Of a DNA stretch of 10,969 nucleotides, positions 1-6,105 are shown one piece after another; the stretch's first letter is position 1; every line of letters begins with the position of its first letter. Both the position numbers and the translations under genes were made by a program. The stretch comes from Lachnospiraceae bacterium. Its GTDB lineage: Bacteria; Bacillota; Clostridia; Lachnospirales; Lachnospiraceae. The DNA lies in assembly GCA_009774535.1 (NCBI GenBank), contig VSNY01000134.1:1-10969 (forward strand), given 5' to 3'. The notes under the pieces were generated by a model, which worked only from the letters and a program-made list of their open reading frames with translations, did not search any database and was not told the origin of the DNA.

Positions 1-461
1 GAATATCGTGTGCCGGCGTAAAAGACTGGCGTCAGTCCTTTGACTGCTTCATAGACCGGCTGTATTTCCACGCGGATTTCTTTTCCCTGATGTTCCGCCA
101 GAATCAGCGCCGTATTCCAGCGGCTGCCAGGCGACCGTCCGCCCGGCGTGCCTGCTGCTTTTTTCAGCCGGAACACCAGACTGTTGTCGATATAAACGTC
201 CACATTCTGATGAACGGTACGGAATACCAATGCATTGCTTTCCGCGGGTATTTCAGACGGATGGATCTGGTAAATCTCCCGGATTCCAATTGGTGCATGA
301 GGATCTTTTTTTACCGTATAGCGCTGCTGATCCAGCTGGCAGTAATTTTGTGTACTTCCCTTCACAAACAGTTGATTTTTGGAGTGGAAGAATAAATAAA
401 TCAGACATACGACAGCAAGGCAGACGCACAGCTCATATAGGAAGGAAATCCGTTTTTTCAT
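1..461 (-). CDS. membrane-anchored protein with probable extracellular sensor domain, N-terminal part only
   Basis: The reading frame is open for 153 codons from ATG 461-459 to the window edge, so the C-terminus is missing. The protein begins MKKRISFLYELCVCLAVVC, a short basic stretch followed by a hydrophobic helix at about residues 8-25, which suggests a signal anchor. The rest is hydrophilic and looks like a beta-rich extracytoplasmic domain; residues VDVYIDNSLVFRL followed by a WNTALIL stretch and FYAG resemble the N-terminal sensor region of clostridial membrane proteins that end in GGDEF or histidine kinase output domains. That comparison is from memory of the family; no output domain is visible. 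An AGGGTGG ribosome site lies 9 bases before the ATG, and a clear promoter (498-525) precedes it. The gene follows the nucleotidyltransferase on the same strand but has its own promoter. It is confidently coding; the function is tentative. Confidence 0.7.
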   Translation of the reverse strand, partial: MKKRISFLYELCVCLAVVCLIYLFFHSKNQLFVKGSTQNYCQLDQQRYTVKKDPHAPIGIREIYQIHPSEIPAESNALVFRTVHQNVDVYIDNSLVFRLKKAAGTPGGRSPGSRWNTALILAEHQGKEIRVEIQPVYEAVKGLTPVFYAGTRY

Positions 462-497
462 CTTTGGCGGCCACCCTTTCTTTTGTATTCTGGTACA

Positions 498-525
498 ATT
501 ATAGCAAATCTGCCAGCCTTTTCAA
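498..525 (-). promoter_or_regulatory. sigma-A-type promoter for the sensor-domain gene
   Basis: Read on the minus strand, TTGAAA (520-525) is followed after 16 bases by TATAAT (498-503), with TGC directly before it, an extended -10. The ATG lies 36 bases past the -10. The -35 box overlaps the TGA stop codon (522-524) of the upstream nucleotidyltransferase, so this gene has an independent promoter packed against the previous gene. Confidence 0.75.
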
Positions 526-1547
526 GCATAAAAATCGCCATTCACCGCTCTGCGGTTCACGGATTCTACAAACTGCTCTACCTGTTCTGTGTCCGGATGA
601 TCCGGCAGGGCAGAATATTTCAGCGCTTCATCCAGACGTTTTTCATAATCATCCAGCATTTTATAAAATTCCTTAGAAAACGTCCCGTCTTGATTTTGAA
701 AATCGCCGCGCCGGATACTGCAAAGCAGTTCCCGTTCCTGTGTGCGGTGCGTGCGGATCTCTCCTTTTTTCAGAATATCAACTGCCATCAGAAATAAGCG
801 GATCAGATGCATGGCATGCTTATTTAAATGGTCCCAATCCTTTTTCTTATTGCGCTTTCCGATTTGATCATAGTCCCGGACAACGTTTTGCATCGTGCCA
901 AACATTGCCTGATAGTCACGCAGCGGCAGATGCTTGTATTCCGCGTCAATAAAAATCTCTGTCTCCAGATTTGGACGTTGTGACTGGTCAATGTACAGAT
1001 GGATGCGGCCTTTGCTGTGCATGTCATTTTTTCGTTCAAAATCTTCCAATGCATGTTTTACGGAGCGGTAAATATGCTGTTCCCGTTCTTTTTGCGGCAA
1101 TGTATTTCTGGCCACTGCATTTTGGAGACGGCGCAGCTGCGCGCCCGCATATCCGCCAAAAGATTTTGCCGCCCGTTTGGACAGAAACAAATGCTTATGA
1201 TCCAAAAGTTCCTGTCCAATCGGTGTGCGAATCAGATACTGGTCATCGTCCAGGCCCAGTATTTCGATGGTGTTTGGGTTGCATGCAAGCAGCAGTCTGA
1301 TGATTTTGTTGAAAGAGTAAATAACGGTATCTGTATGAGCGTCCTCATACTGCTCGAACTGTGTCAGCCCCAGCAGGTCAGAGGGCAGATTTAAGGTAAT
1401 CCCGCGGATGTCAAGGTCGCTGTTTTCCTGGTAGGTACCATAGGCATAGCTGCCGCCAGGGCCTAACAGGATGATACGGTTTCCAAGTCTTGGGTGGTTC
1501 CTTAAAAAATCATATTCTGGTGTCTGTATTTGTTTGCTGATGTCCAT
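522..1547 (-). CDS. nucleotidyltransferase of the DNA polymerase beta superfamily (COG3541/YcgL-like)
   Basis: This 341-residue protein carries the minimal nucleotidyltransferase signature near its N-terminus: GGSYAYGT at residues 31-38 followed by the metal-binding pair D44 and D46 (SDLDIRG). Such enzymes transfer a nucleotide from an NTP to a target. The long helical, charged C-terminal region matches the COG3541 family (Bacillus YcgL; the related RlaP is linked to RNA repair), whose in vivo substrate is not established. Start choice: an upstream in-frame ATG would add 23 residues, but AAGGAG sits 7 bases before the ATG at 1545-1547 and a promoter at 1588-1616 lies just upstream. It seems to be transcribed alone. 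No antitoxin-like or RNA ligase partner is visible beside it. The family call is firm and the biological role unknown. Confidence 0.88.
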   Translation of the reverse strand: MDISKQIQTPEYDFLRNHPRLGNRIILLGPGGSYAYGTYQENSDLDIRGITLNLPSDLLGLTQFEQYEDAHTDTVIYSFNKIIRLLLACNPNTIEILGLDDDQYLIRTPIGQELLDHKHLFLSKRAAKSFGGYAGAQLRRLQNAVARNTLPQKEREQHIYRSVKHALEDFERKNDMHSKGRIHLYIDQSQRPNLETEIFIDAEYKHLPLRDYQAMFGTMQNVVRDYDQIGKRNKKKDWDHLNKHAMHLIRLFLMAVDILKKGEIRTHRTQERELLCSIRRGDFQNQDGTFSKEFYKMLDDYEKRLDEALKYSALPDHPDTEQVEQFVESVNRRAVNGDFYA

Positions 1548-1587
1548 GTGCTGTCTCCTTTCCAGTGTTTTTGGCAGTATTTCTTTC

Positions 1588-1616
1588 ATTATAATCATAG
1601 AGTGGAGGAAATGCAA
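1588..1616 (-). promoter_or_regulatory. promoter for the nucleotidyltransferase gene
   Basis: On the minus strand TTGCAT (1611-1616) and a perfect TATAAT (1588-1593) are 17 bases apart. The -10 is 40 bases upstream of the chosen ATG, which supports the shorter start of the nucleotidyltransferase, because the longer reading frame would begin inside the promoter. Confidence 0.65.
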
Positions 1617-1625
1617 ATCATATGA

Positions 1626-2101
1626 ATTTTTTCAATTTACAATTGCATATTTCTTGCGGTCATAGTATCATCCATGCAAAGCATATTTTTTCAGACAAAG
1701 GAAGCGAAAATCAAAAAAGCCGCAGAAATGGCCGGACTTGCGGAACAGATGCAGGACAGGGAACAGCAGATGTTCGTAATGGCAGGTTTGTTGGCCTTTA
1801 CAGACAAAATTATAGATCTGGAAACAGCAAACAAAATAAAGGAGAAAATCAGTATGAATAAAGTAGAATGGCTGATCCGGCAGGAAGAGCGACGGGAATG
1901 AGAAGAGGAGAAGAAACAGGCGTTAGCGCAGGCAGCAAAGCGCTATGAAATGGAAAAGCGGCAAGCAGATGAGAGTTATAAAAAGTGAAACAGGCATATG
2001 AAGTAAAACAACAAGCATATGAAGCTAAAATCCAATCTATGATCAAATGGATTACGGATCAGGGATATACAGAAGAAGTATTGTCAGATTTATTAAAATA
2101 A
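1626..2101 (+). pseudogene. decayed C-terminal remnant of an Rpn/PD-(D/E)XK transposase-like protein
   Basis: Only the tail of the gene remains. From about 1674 the frame reads QTKEAKIKKAAEMAGLAEQ, then MFVMAGLLAFTDKIIDLET, the end-of-domain pattern of Rpn-family recombination-promoting nucleases (transposase_31 type). A TGA at 1899-1901 interrupts it. The same frame resumes with a charged coiled-coil stretch, and at the A-run 1980-1984 the coding sense shifts frame, continuing with KQAYEVKQQAYEAK and ending MIKWITDQGYTEEVLSDLLK at the TAA 2099-2101. That last motif is the typical closing helix of these proteins. The catalytic N-terminal domain is absent. One stop, one frameshift and a 5' truncation together show a dead gene. 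The two short open frames in this stretch are not independent genes. Confidence 0.75.
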
Positions 2102-2144
2102 ATCCATTGTTTACATCTGCAAGTATAAATAAAATATGAAAATC

Positions 2145-2173
2145 TTTACACTCTGGTCTCTGTTTGCTATAAT
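2145..2173 (+). promoter_or_regulatory. strong promoter for the TerD-AIM24 operon
   Basis: TTTACA (2145-2150) and TATAAT (2168-2173) are spaced by exactly 17 bases, and TGC before the -10 makes it an extended -10. Transcription would start near 2180, leaving a leader of about 45 bases before the first gene. The match is close to consensus, so basal expression is probably high unless a regulator acts here; no clear operator was seen. Confidence 0.85.
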
Positions 2174-2224
2174 ACAGCTATCAACATACGAAGCGGCGCT
2201 TTTACCGCATCAGCAGGAGGCAGC

Positions 2225-3082
2225 ATGATCCATATTGTTATGAAATCCAAAGAACCGATACAACAGTCTTCTCTTTTATCCATCAATCAGACCCGCATGC
2301 AAAATTCCTATACAGCCCGGACGATTCAGACGCTTAACAAATCCGCTGCAAAGCACGCACAGCAGGCAGCGCCTTTTCATAACCATCCAGTACAGACCAG
2401 TCCGCCGCCAGCGCCAGTCAGACCGTCACGATCTGCGGCAGCAGCGTCGCCAGCACCTGCCAGACCGTCACGATCTGCGGCAGCGTCGTCGCCAGCACCA
2501 GTCCGTCGCCAGCTGCCGCCGTTTCAAAAACCTGTCCAAAAAGGGCAGAAGATTCCGCTTGGAACAGCTGAAGCTTCTAATTCTAATGGACGGTTTAAAG
2601 CCTGTTTTGGCTGGAATGCATCTGATCAGCGGTGTGATGCCGATGTATCCGCTTTTTTACTGGGGGCGGATGGGAAAGTGATTGGCGATTCCTGGTTTGT
2701 TTTTTACGGGCAGACCCAAAGCCCGGACGGCAGCTGTCTGTTTGCAGCAGGTTCGTCCACGGACCGTGAAGTGATTACTGTTGATTTTCGGAAATTAAAT
2801 CCAGCGGTCCAAAAAATTGTGTTTGTATTGACGATCAACGAAGCTTTTTCCCAAAGGCTGCATTTTGGGATGATGCAGGATGCTTATATTCGTATTCTGG
2901 ACAGTTCCGGTCAGGAGTGTGCCAGTTATCAGATGACGGAATACTATTCCAATGTGATCTCTATGGTAATCGGTGAAATTTACCAATATAAGGGCAGTTG
3001 GAAATTCCATGCGGTCGGAAACGGCGTTGCCAGGGATCTGGCCGGGCTTTGTGAATGGTATGGTGTAGAAGTAAGTGATTAG
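2225..3082 (+). CDS. TerD-domain protein with N-terminal Pro/Ala/Ser/Arg-rich linker
   Basis: The C-terminal 180 residues (about 105-284) form a TerD domain: IPLGTAEASNSNG, CDADVSAFLLGADGKV, SWFVFYGQTQSPDGS, VQKIVFVLTINEAF, and the closing MVIGEIYQYKGSWKFHAVGNG. TerD proteins bind calcium through acidic loops and belong to the Ter stress-response family (tellurite, phage and colicin resistance); the exact role is unresolved. The usual GDN motif after SPDGS is replaced by AAGSSTD, and the DxDxS loop is kept as CDADVSAF. Unlike the roughly 190-residue standalone TerD, this 285-residue protein has a 100-residue low-complexity, probably disordered N-terminal segment without a signal peptide, including two 14-residue repeats. 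AGGAGG at 2215-2220 lies 4 bases before ATG 2225; ATG 2240 is possible but farther from it. The gene is first in an operon with the AIM24 gene. Confidence 0.92.
   Translation: MIHIVMKSKEPIQQSSLLSINQTRMQNSYTARTIQTLNKSAAKHAQQAAPFHNHPVQTSPPPAPVRPSRSAAAASPAPARPSRSAAASSPAPVRRQLPPFQKPVQKGQKIPLGTAEASNSNGRFKACFGWNASDQRCDADVSAFLLGADGKVIGDSWFVFYGQTQSPDGSCLFAAGSSTDREVITVDFRKLNPAVQKIVFVLTINEAFSQRLHFGMMQDAYIRILDSSGQECASYQMTEYYSNVISMVIGEIYQYKGSWKFHAVGNGVARDLAGLCEWYGVEVSD
2407..2503 (+). repeat. 42-bp tandem repeat inside the TerD linker, about 2.3 copies
   Basis: Copy 1 spans 2407-2448 and copy 2 spans 2449-2490; they differ at only a handful of positions. A third partial copy (2491-2503) begins gccagcaccagtc. 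Each unit is 14 codons and keeps the frame, encoding a PAPVRPSRSAAAAS-type segment. The copies sit between the N-terminal region and the TerD domain, so copy-number change by slippage would alter only linker length. Confidence 0.9.
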
Positions 3083-3092
3083 GAGGTTTATC

Positions 3093-3800
3093 ATGTTAAC
3101 ATTTGAAACGGTAAATGAATTAACCCTGAAAGTAACCTGCAGCGGCAGTGATGTTTTAATTGCGAAAGCAGGCTCTTTTATCGCTGGTGACAGTGCGGGC
3201 GGGAAAAACTACAAATTTGAAAAACTGCTGCTCGGGCCGCAGAATAATTTTGCGCAGGCTGCGTTTGGCTCCTTGATCCGGCGTGTGACAGGTGAAAATA
3301 TTCCGTTAATGAAAGTGATGTTAAACGGCAGTTCCGTCACTTATTATGCGGTTGACAGTCAGCATGTCGTAGTCTATCAGCTGGCTCCGGGAGAAGTTAT
3401 CTCTGTGGAATCGGAAAATATTCTGGCTTTTACACAGGAATGTCAATACGAAGTCCGTTTTATCGGCTGCGGTGTTCTGTCGCAGAAAGGGTTCGCAACA
3501 ACCATTCTGACCGGAAATGGAAATAATTCTTATGTCGCCGTACTTTCCAACGGCAATCCGATCGTGCTGAGCAACACCCATACCCGCAATACGCTTTCGG
3601 TAGATCCGGATGCCGTGATCTGCTGGATGAGCCAGTCCGGCTACTGTGATCCGCAGATTAAGGCGGATATTAACTGGAAGACCTTTATCGGGCAGGCGTC
3701 CGGGGAATCTTATGCATTCGAGTGGAGCGGCAACCAGCCGGTATCGGTGATCGTGCAGCCAACGGAACGACGGGGCGGGATTAAAATTGGTATAGACTGA
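3093..3800 (+). CDS. AIM24 family protein
   Basis: This 235-residue protein begins MLTFETVNELTLKVTCSGSD and shows the beta-rich pattern of the AIM24 family (pfam01987 type): a GSFIAGD segment near residues 27-33, a middle APGEVISVESENILAFTQE segment, then GNPIVLSN, LSVDPDAVICWM and a closing PVSVIVQP. In mitochondria the family is named for inner-membrane organisation; bacterial members have no settled function. The start at 3093 is fixed by AGGAGG at 3081-3086, 6 bases upstream, which overlaps the stop codon of the TerD gene. That arrangement, with no promoter between, indicates co-transcription and probable translational coupling. The upstream in-frame codon at 3075 would lie inside the TerD gene and is unlikely. 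No signal peptide or membrane helix is seen. The pairing suggests a shared stress or envelope role, which is inference. Confidence 0.85.
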   Translation: MLTFETVNELTLKVTCSGSDVLIAKAGSFIAGDSAGGKNYKFEKLLLGPQNNFAQAAFGSLIRRVTGENIPLMKVMLNGSSVTYYAVDSQHVVVYQLAPGEVISVESENILAFTQECQYEVRFIGCGVLSQKGFATTILTGNGNNSYVAVLSNGNPIVLSNTHTRNTLSVDPDAVICWMSQSGYCDPQIKADINWKTFIGQASGESYAFEWSGNQPVSVIVQPTERRGGIKIGID

Positions 3801-3821
3801 TACAGGAACGTTACGTTTCCG

Positions 3822-3858
3822 GTTCTGTGACTTTGTCACTGAACGATTGTATTTTTTT
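3822..3858 (+). terminator. probable terminator after the AIM24 gene
   Basis: GTTC-T-GTGAC (3822-3831), loop TTT and GTCAC-T-GAAC (3835-3844) make a nine-pair stem with one T-T mismatch. A run of seven T begins at 3852, after a 7-base gap, so this is not an ideal intrinsic terminator. It ends the TerD operon imperfectly, and some readthrough into the ferredoxin gene is possible. No convincing separate promoter was found between 3845 and 3894. Confidence 0.5.
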
Positions 3859-3894
3859 CTGTATAGTATTCAAAAACAGAAGGAGCTTAGAAAT

Positions 3895-4092
3895 ATGGCA
3901 AAACGAAGAGCCGTTGTCAGCATCCGGGAATGTGTTGCCTGCGGATGCTGCATGAAAGTCTGTCCAAGAAACGCCATTTCCATCCCAAACGGGATCTGCG
4001 CCGTCATCAGCAAAGAATTGTGCGTCGGGTGCGGAAAATGCGTCAAAGAATGTCCCGCAAGTATTCTCAAACTGGAGGTGTTGGAAGCATGA
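3895..4092 (+). CDS. small 2[4Fe-4S] ferredoxin-type protein
   Basis: The 65-residue protein carries two complete CxxCxxCxxxCP cluster-binding motifs: C13-C16-C19-C23-P24 and C43-C46-C49-C53-P54. These are the classic ligands for two low-potential [4Fe-4S] clusters, so it carries electrons in the cytoplasm. Two extra cysteines (C18 and C35) are present. The ATG at 3895 has AAGGAG 9 bases upstream; a longer in-frame start at 3847 would begin in the T-rich terminator region and has no ribosome site. The stop overlaps the next start (ATGA at 4089-4092), so the gene is translationally coupled to the membrane iron-sulfur protein, its likely redox partner. What reduces or oxidises it is not visible here. 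Confidence 0.9.
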   Translation: MAKRRAVVSIRECVACGCCMKVCPRNAISIPNGICAVISKELCVGCGKCVKECPASILKLEVLEA

Positions 4093-4682
4093 GAACAAAA
4101 AAGAAATGGTATGATTACCTTTGGGTTGTCTCGCTTACTTATCTGATTCTTGGATTTTTCAATATCCTGTTTGCCTGGCTGGGACTTTTATGCTTTTTTA
4201 TTCCGCTGCTGATCGCAATGATCAAGGGCAATAAAGCCTATTGTAATAAGTATTGCGGCAGGGGCCAGCTGTTTGCGCTGGTTGGCGGCAGGTTTGGGTT
4301 TTCACGTAAAAAAGATATACCAAAATGGATGCGGTCTGCGTTTTTCCGCTATGGATTTTTGATTTTTTTCTTTGTAATGTTCTTTTTAATGCTGTGGAAT
4401 ACGTATCTGGTGTTTGCGGGAGGGAAAGATCTGAGCGCCGTTGTAACATTGCTGTGGACGTTTCAGCTGCCCTGGCATTGGGCGTATCATGGTACGCTGT
4501 TTTCAGATGGTGTTGCACAGTTTGCCTTTGGATTTTACAGCGTTATGCTTACCTCCACAGTACTGGGGTTTGTTACAATGCTGTTATTCAAACCCCGTTC
4601 CTGGTGCGTATACTGTCCGATGGGAACGATAACGCAGCTGATTTGCAAAGCGGAACATGCCGGATCATCCGCAAAGCGTTAA
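4089..4682 (+). CDS. membrane-bound 4Fe-4S binding protein (NapH/NosR C-terminal-like polyferredoxin)
   Basis: The protein has 197 residues and about four membrane helices (roughly 10-28, 29-45, 86-109 and 146-167). Two cysteine motifs are seen: C52-x3-C56 in YCNKYCGRGQ after helix 2, and C173-x2-C176-P in WCVYCPMGT after helix 4, with C186 nearby. This spacing resembles the cytoplasmic motifs of NapH, NosR and CcoG membrane proteins, which pass electrons between quinol or flavin and iron-sulfur partners. It lacks the C-terminal ferredoxin domain of NapH; here a separate ferredoxin is encoded directly upstream with an ATGA overlap, and GGAGGT lies 9 bases before the ATG. Compact clostridial homologues of this length are known to me, so it is probably full length. 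The last bases overlap a convergent Crp/Fnr remnant. The physiological role is unknown. Confidence 0.85.
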   Translation: MRTKKKWYDYLWVVSLTYLILGFFNILFAWLGLLCFFIPLLIAMIKGNKAYCNKYCGRGQLFALVGGRFGFSRKKDIPKWMRSAFFRYGFLIFFFVMFFLMLWNTYLVFAGGKDLSAVVTLLWTFQLPWHWAYHGTLFSDGVAQFAFGFYSVMLTSTVLGFVTMLLFKPRSWCVYCPMGTITQLICKAEHAGSSAKR

Positions 4683-4868
4683 TTTACGCAGGCGTTTTTT
4701 ATCCAAAATCTGAATGTCTCCCCGGGAAACCTTTACGATACCTTCGCTGGCAAAGTATTTTATCATTCTGGAAACAACGTCACGGGCAGATCCCATATAA
4801 CGGGCATCTGTTCGTGTGCCAGTGTAATGGTATCACAGCCGGTTCTGGCGACAAGACTCCTTTCCACC
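4665..4868 (-). pseudogene. frameshifted C-terminal fragment of a Crp/Fnr family regulator
   Basis: On the minus strand the first frame reads RTGCDTITLAHEQ. After a missing base near 4806-4808 the adjacent frame continues ARYMGSARDVVSRMIKYF, then ASEGIVKVSRGDIQILDKKR, and stops at TGA 4665-4667. Joined, this is the winged helix-turn-helix end of a Crp/Fnr regulator (usual form HEQLARYMGSAREVVSR). The cyclic-nucleotide-binding-like N-terminal domain is absent, because the fragment abuts the stop codon of the MurR/RpiR gene. It is therefore 5'-truncated and frameshifted, and cannot bind DNA as a normal regulator. Its 3' end overlaps the membrane iron-sulfur gene by 18 bases in convergent orientation, so an intact ancestor may have controlled that module. 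Confidence 0.85.
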
Positions 4869-5720
4869 TTACAACTTCTCGTCCGCAATCAGGCTCTCGC
4901 ACTTACTGACGCGGTCATAACTTCGTTCCTGTCCAACGGTCAGAAATAAATACAGCACCTCAATCACTGTCATAGCCGATACTCTGGAAAAACATATCTC
5001 ATTTAAAAACAGCTTTTCTCTTGTTGCCGTCTGAATATGATAATCTACAGACTGTCCAACGGTAGAATTCGGATTATTCGTAATGCCAACCGTCACCACA
5101 TGGTTGCGCTTGGCTTCCCGCACCATTTTTACGACCTGTCTGGATTCGCCGGAATTGGAGATTGCGATCATTACATCGTCCCGGCCAAGTGAAAGTGAAA
5201 ACGCAAGCTGCGTCTCCCAGATGGTTCCGGCTATAGCCTTGATTCCGATTTCATTGAACTTAAACGCCCCGTCCAGCGCGACGGGTATCGTATTGCCCAC
5301 CGCTACAAACTGGACAATCCTTGCTGATTTTATGTAGTCTAAAATTTGGTTCAGCTGTTTTTCATCCATTAGTGAAATTGTCTGGCGTATCTCGTCTATT
5401 TTGTTTGCCAGAATATTTTGGAGCGACTGCCCGATCTGCGTTCTGGAAATATGGTTTGAGACTGGCAAATCCGTACTGCTGTCCGCGATTTCTTTTGCCA
5501 GCATAATTTTCAGCTGATGAAAACCATCCACGCCGCATTTACGGCAGAACCGGGAGACTGTGGCAACACTTGTTCCGCAGGTTTCCGCCAGTTCGCCAAT
5601 TGTCTGGTTGATTGCTTCTGTATGGTTTTGTATGATATAATTTGCAATCTTTTTTTCCTGTTCAAAAAAGCTGTCATACAAAATATGGATCGTGTCCATA
5701 ACAGACTGCTGCTTTTCCAT
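4869..5720 (-). CDS. MurR/RpiR family transcriptional regulator (HTH plus SIS sugar-phosphate sensor)
   Basis: This 283-residue cytoplasmic protein has the two-domain family layout. Residues 1-77 form the HTH_6 DNA-binding domain (IGELAETCGTSVATVSRFCR at 41-60). Residues about 125-255 form a SIS sugar-phosphate-binding domain with the glycine loop FVAVGNT at 138-144, ISNSGES at 187-193 and VTVGITNNPNST at 209-220. The family commonly senses phosphosugars and represses or activates the neighbouring catabolic operon. AGGAGG stands 6 bases before the ATG at 5718-5720, and a near-consensus promoter lies at 5758-5785. It is divergent from the PTS operon, consistent with local control of that operon and of itself. 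The effector is not evident from sequence; a phosphorylated product of the PTS is the natural candidate. Confidence 0.92.
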   Translation of the reverse strand: MEKQQSVMDTIHILYDSFFEQEKKIANYIIQNHTEAINQTIGELAETCGTSVATVSRFCRKCGVDGFHQLKIMLAKEIADSSTDLPVSNHISRTQIGQSLQNILANKIDEIRQTISLMDEKQLNQILDYIKSARIVQFVAVGNTIPVALDGAFKFNEIGIKAIAGTIWETQLAFSLSLGRDDVMIAISNSGESRQVVKMVREAKRNHVVTVGITNNPNSTVGQSVDYHIQTATREKLFLNEICFSRVSAMTVIEVLYLFLTVGQERSYDRVSKCESLIADEKL

Positions 5721-5733
5721 GTGATTCCTCCTG

Positions 5734-5751
5734 CACGAAACTTATTTTCAT
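5734..5751 (+). promoter_or_regulatory. candidate operator at the regulator's own transcription start
   Basis: CGAAACTTATTTTCA (5736-5750) is a loose inverted repeat, GAAA-N5-TTTC, placed just downstream of the regulator's -10 box, about where its transcript would start. The 15-mer CACGAAACTTATTTT (5734-5748) recurs with 12 of 15 identities on the minus strand at the PTS promoter (6112-6126). A bound repressor here would block its own gene. This is inference from position and similarity. Confidence 0.4.
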
Positions 5752-5757
5752 GCATTA

Positions 5758-5785
5758 ATCATAACGTATTTTTAGTATTTGTCAA
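5758..5785 (-). promoter_or_regulatory. promoter for the MurR/RpiR regulator
   Basis: On the minus strand a consensus TTGACA (5780-5785) is followed after 16 bases by TATGAT (5758-5763). The start codon is about 38 bases past the -10, with a strong ribosome site between. A candidate operator immediately follows the -10. Confidence 0.8.
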
Positions 5786-6105
5786 GACCCGGCAGCGCTG
5801 TCTGATGGAACAATCCCGAATCTTTGTCAGTCAGAAAACACCAGATCCATTCGGTCAATCAGCAGAATCTTTTTGCGTTTTATGTAAGAAACTGTTCTTA
5901 AGCATCTGTGCCAATTTATAGAGATGTAATTTATTTTCATATAACGGTATTTGTGTAAATTATTATCTTGGTTTTGGATAAATATTTTCTAATTCGTCTC
6001 CTTTCTGAAATATATGCAATATCAACAATAAAATCTGTATTTTTGGCCATAAAAAGCACTAATATTGTATAATATGCAGAAAAAACAGTTTTCGCACAAA
6101 ACAAA
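5786..6105. other. long AT-rich intergenic region upstream of the PTS operon, no gene seen
   Basis: This stretch between the two divergent promoters becomes AT-rich after about 5900. No frame in it has a convincing ribosome site or recognisable product. It contains one further copy of the candidate operator (5926-5940) and a lone TATAAT (6068-6073) whose best -35, TTGGCC at 6043, is 19 bases away and so unconvincing. The T- and A-rich run directly before the PTS -35 could act as an UP-like element. Old coding remnants may lie at 5800-5920 but could not be identified. Confidence 0.5.
5926..5940 (+). promoter_or_regulatory. second copy of the candidate operator motif
   Basis: GTAATTTATTTTCAT matches GAAACTTATTTTCAT at 5737-5751 in 13 of 15 positions and in the same orientation, including an identical 10-base core. 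The two start points are 189 bp apart. It lies in the intergenic region far from either promoter, so it could be an auxiliary site. AT-rich context raises the chance of coincidence. Confidence 0.3.

Noticed and set aside
1622..1861. 79-codon open frame overlapping the Rpn remnant
   Set aside because: The alternative frame has no recognisable protein pattern, while the overlapping frame carries clear Rpn-type motifs.
3847..3894. 16-residue N-terminal extension of the ferredoxin
   Set aside because: The upstream ATG lies in the T-rich tail of a terminator-like stem without a ribosome site; the ATG at 3895 has AAGGAG and gives a standard ferredoxin length.
5800..5920. Possible decayed coding sequence on either strand
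   Set aside because: A few minus-strand codons read like protein (KRKKILLIDRMDLVFSD), but the stretch is short, ends at a stop, has no ribosome site and matches no family I recognise.
6043..6073. Second PTS promoter with TATAAT at 6068-6073
   Set aside because: The only -35-like sequence is TTGGCC with a 19-base spacer, much weaker than the consensus promoter at 6106-6133.
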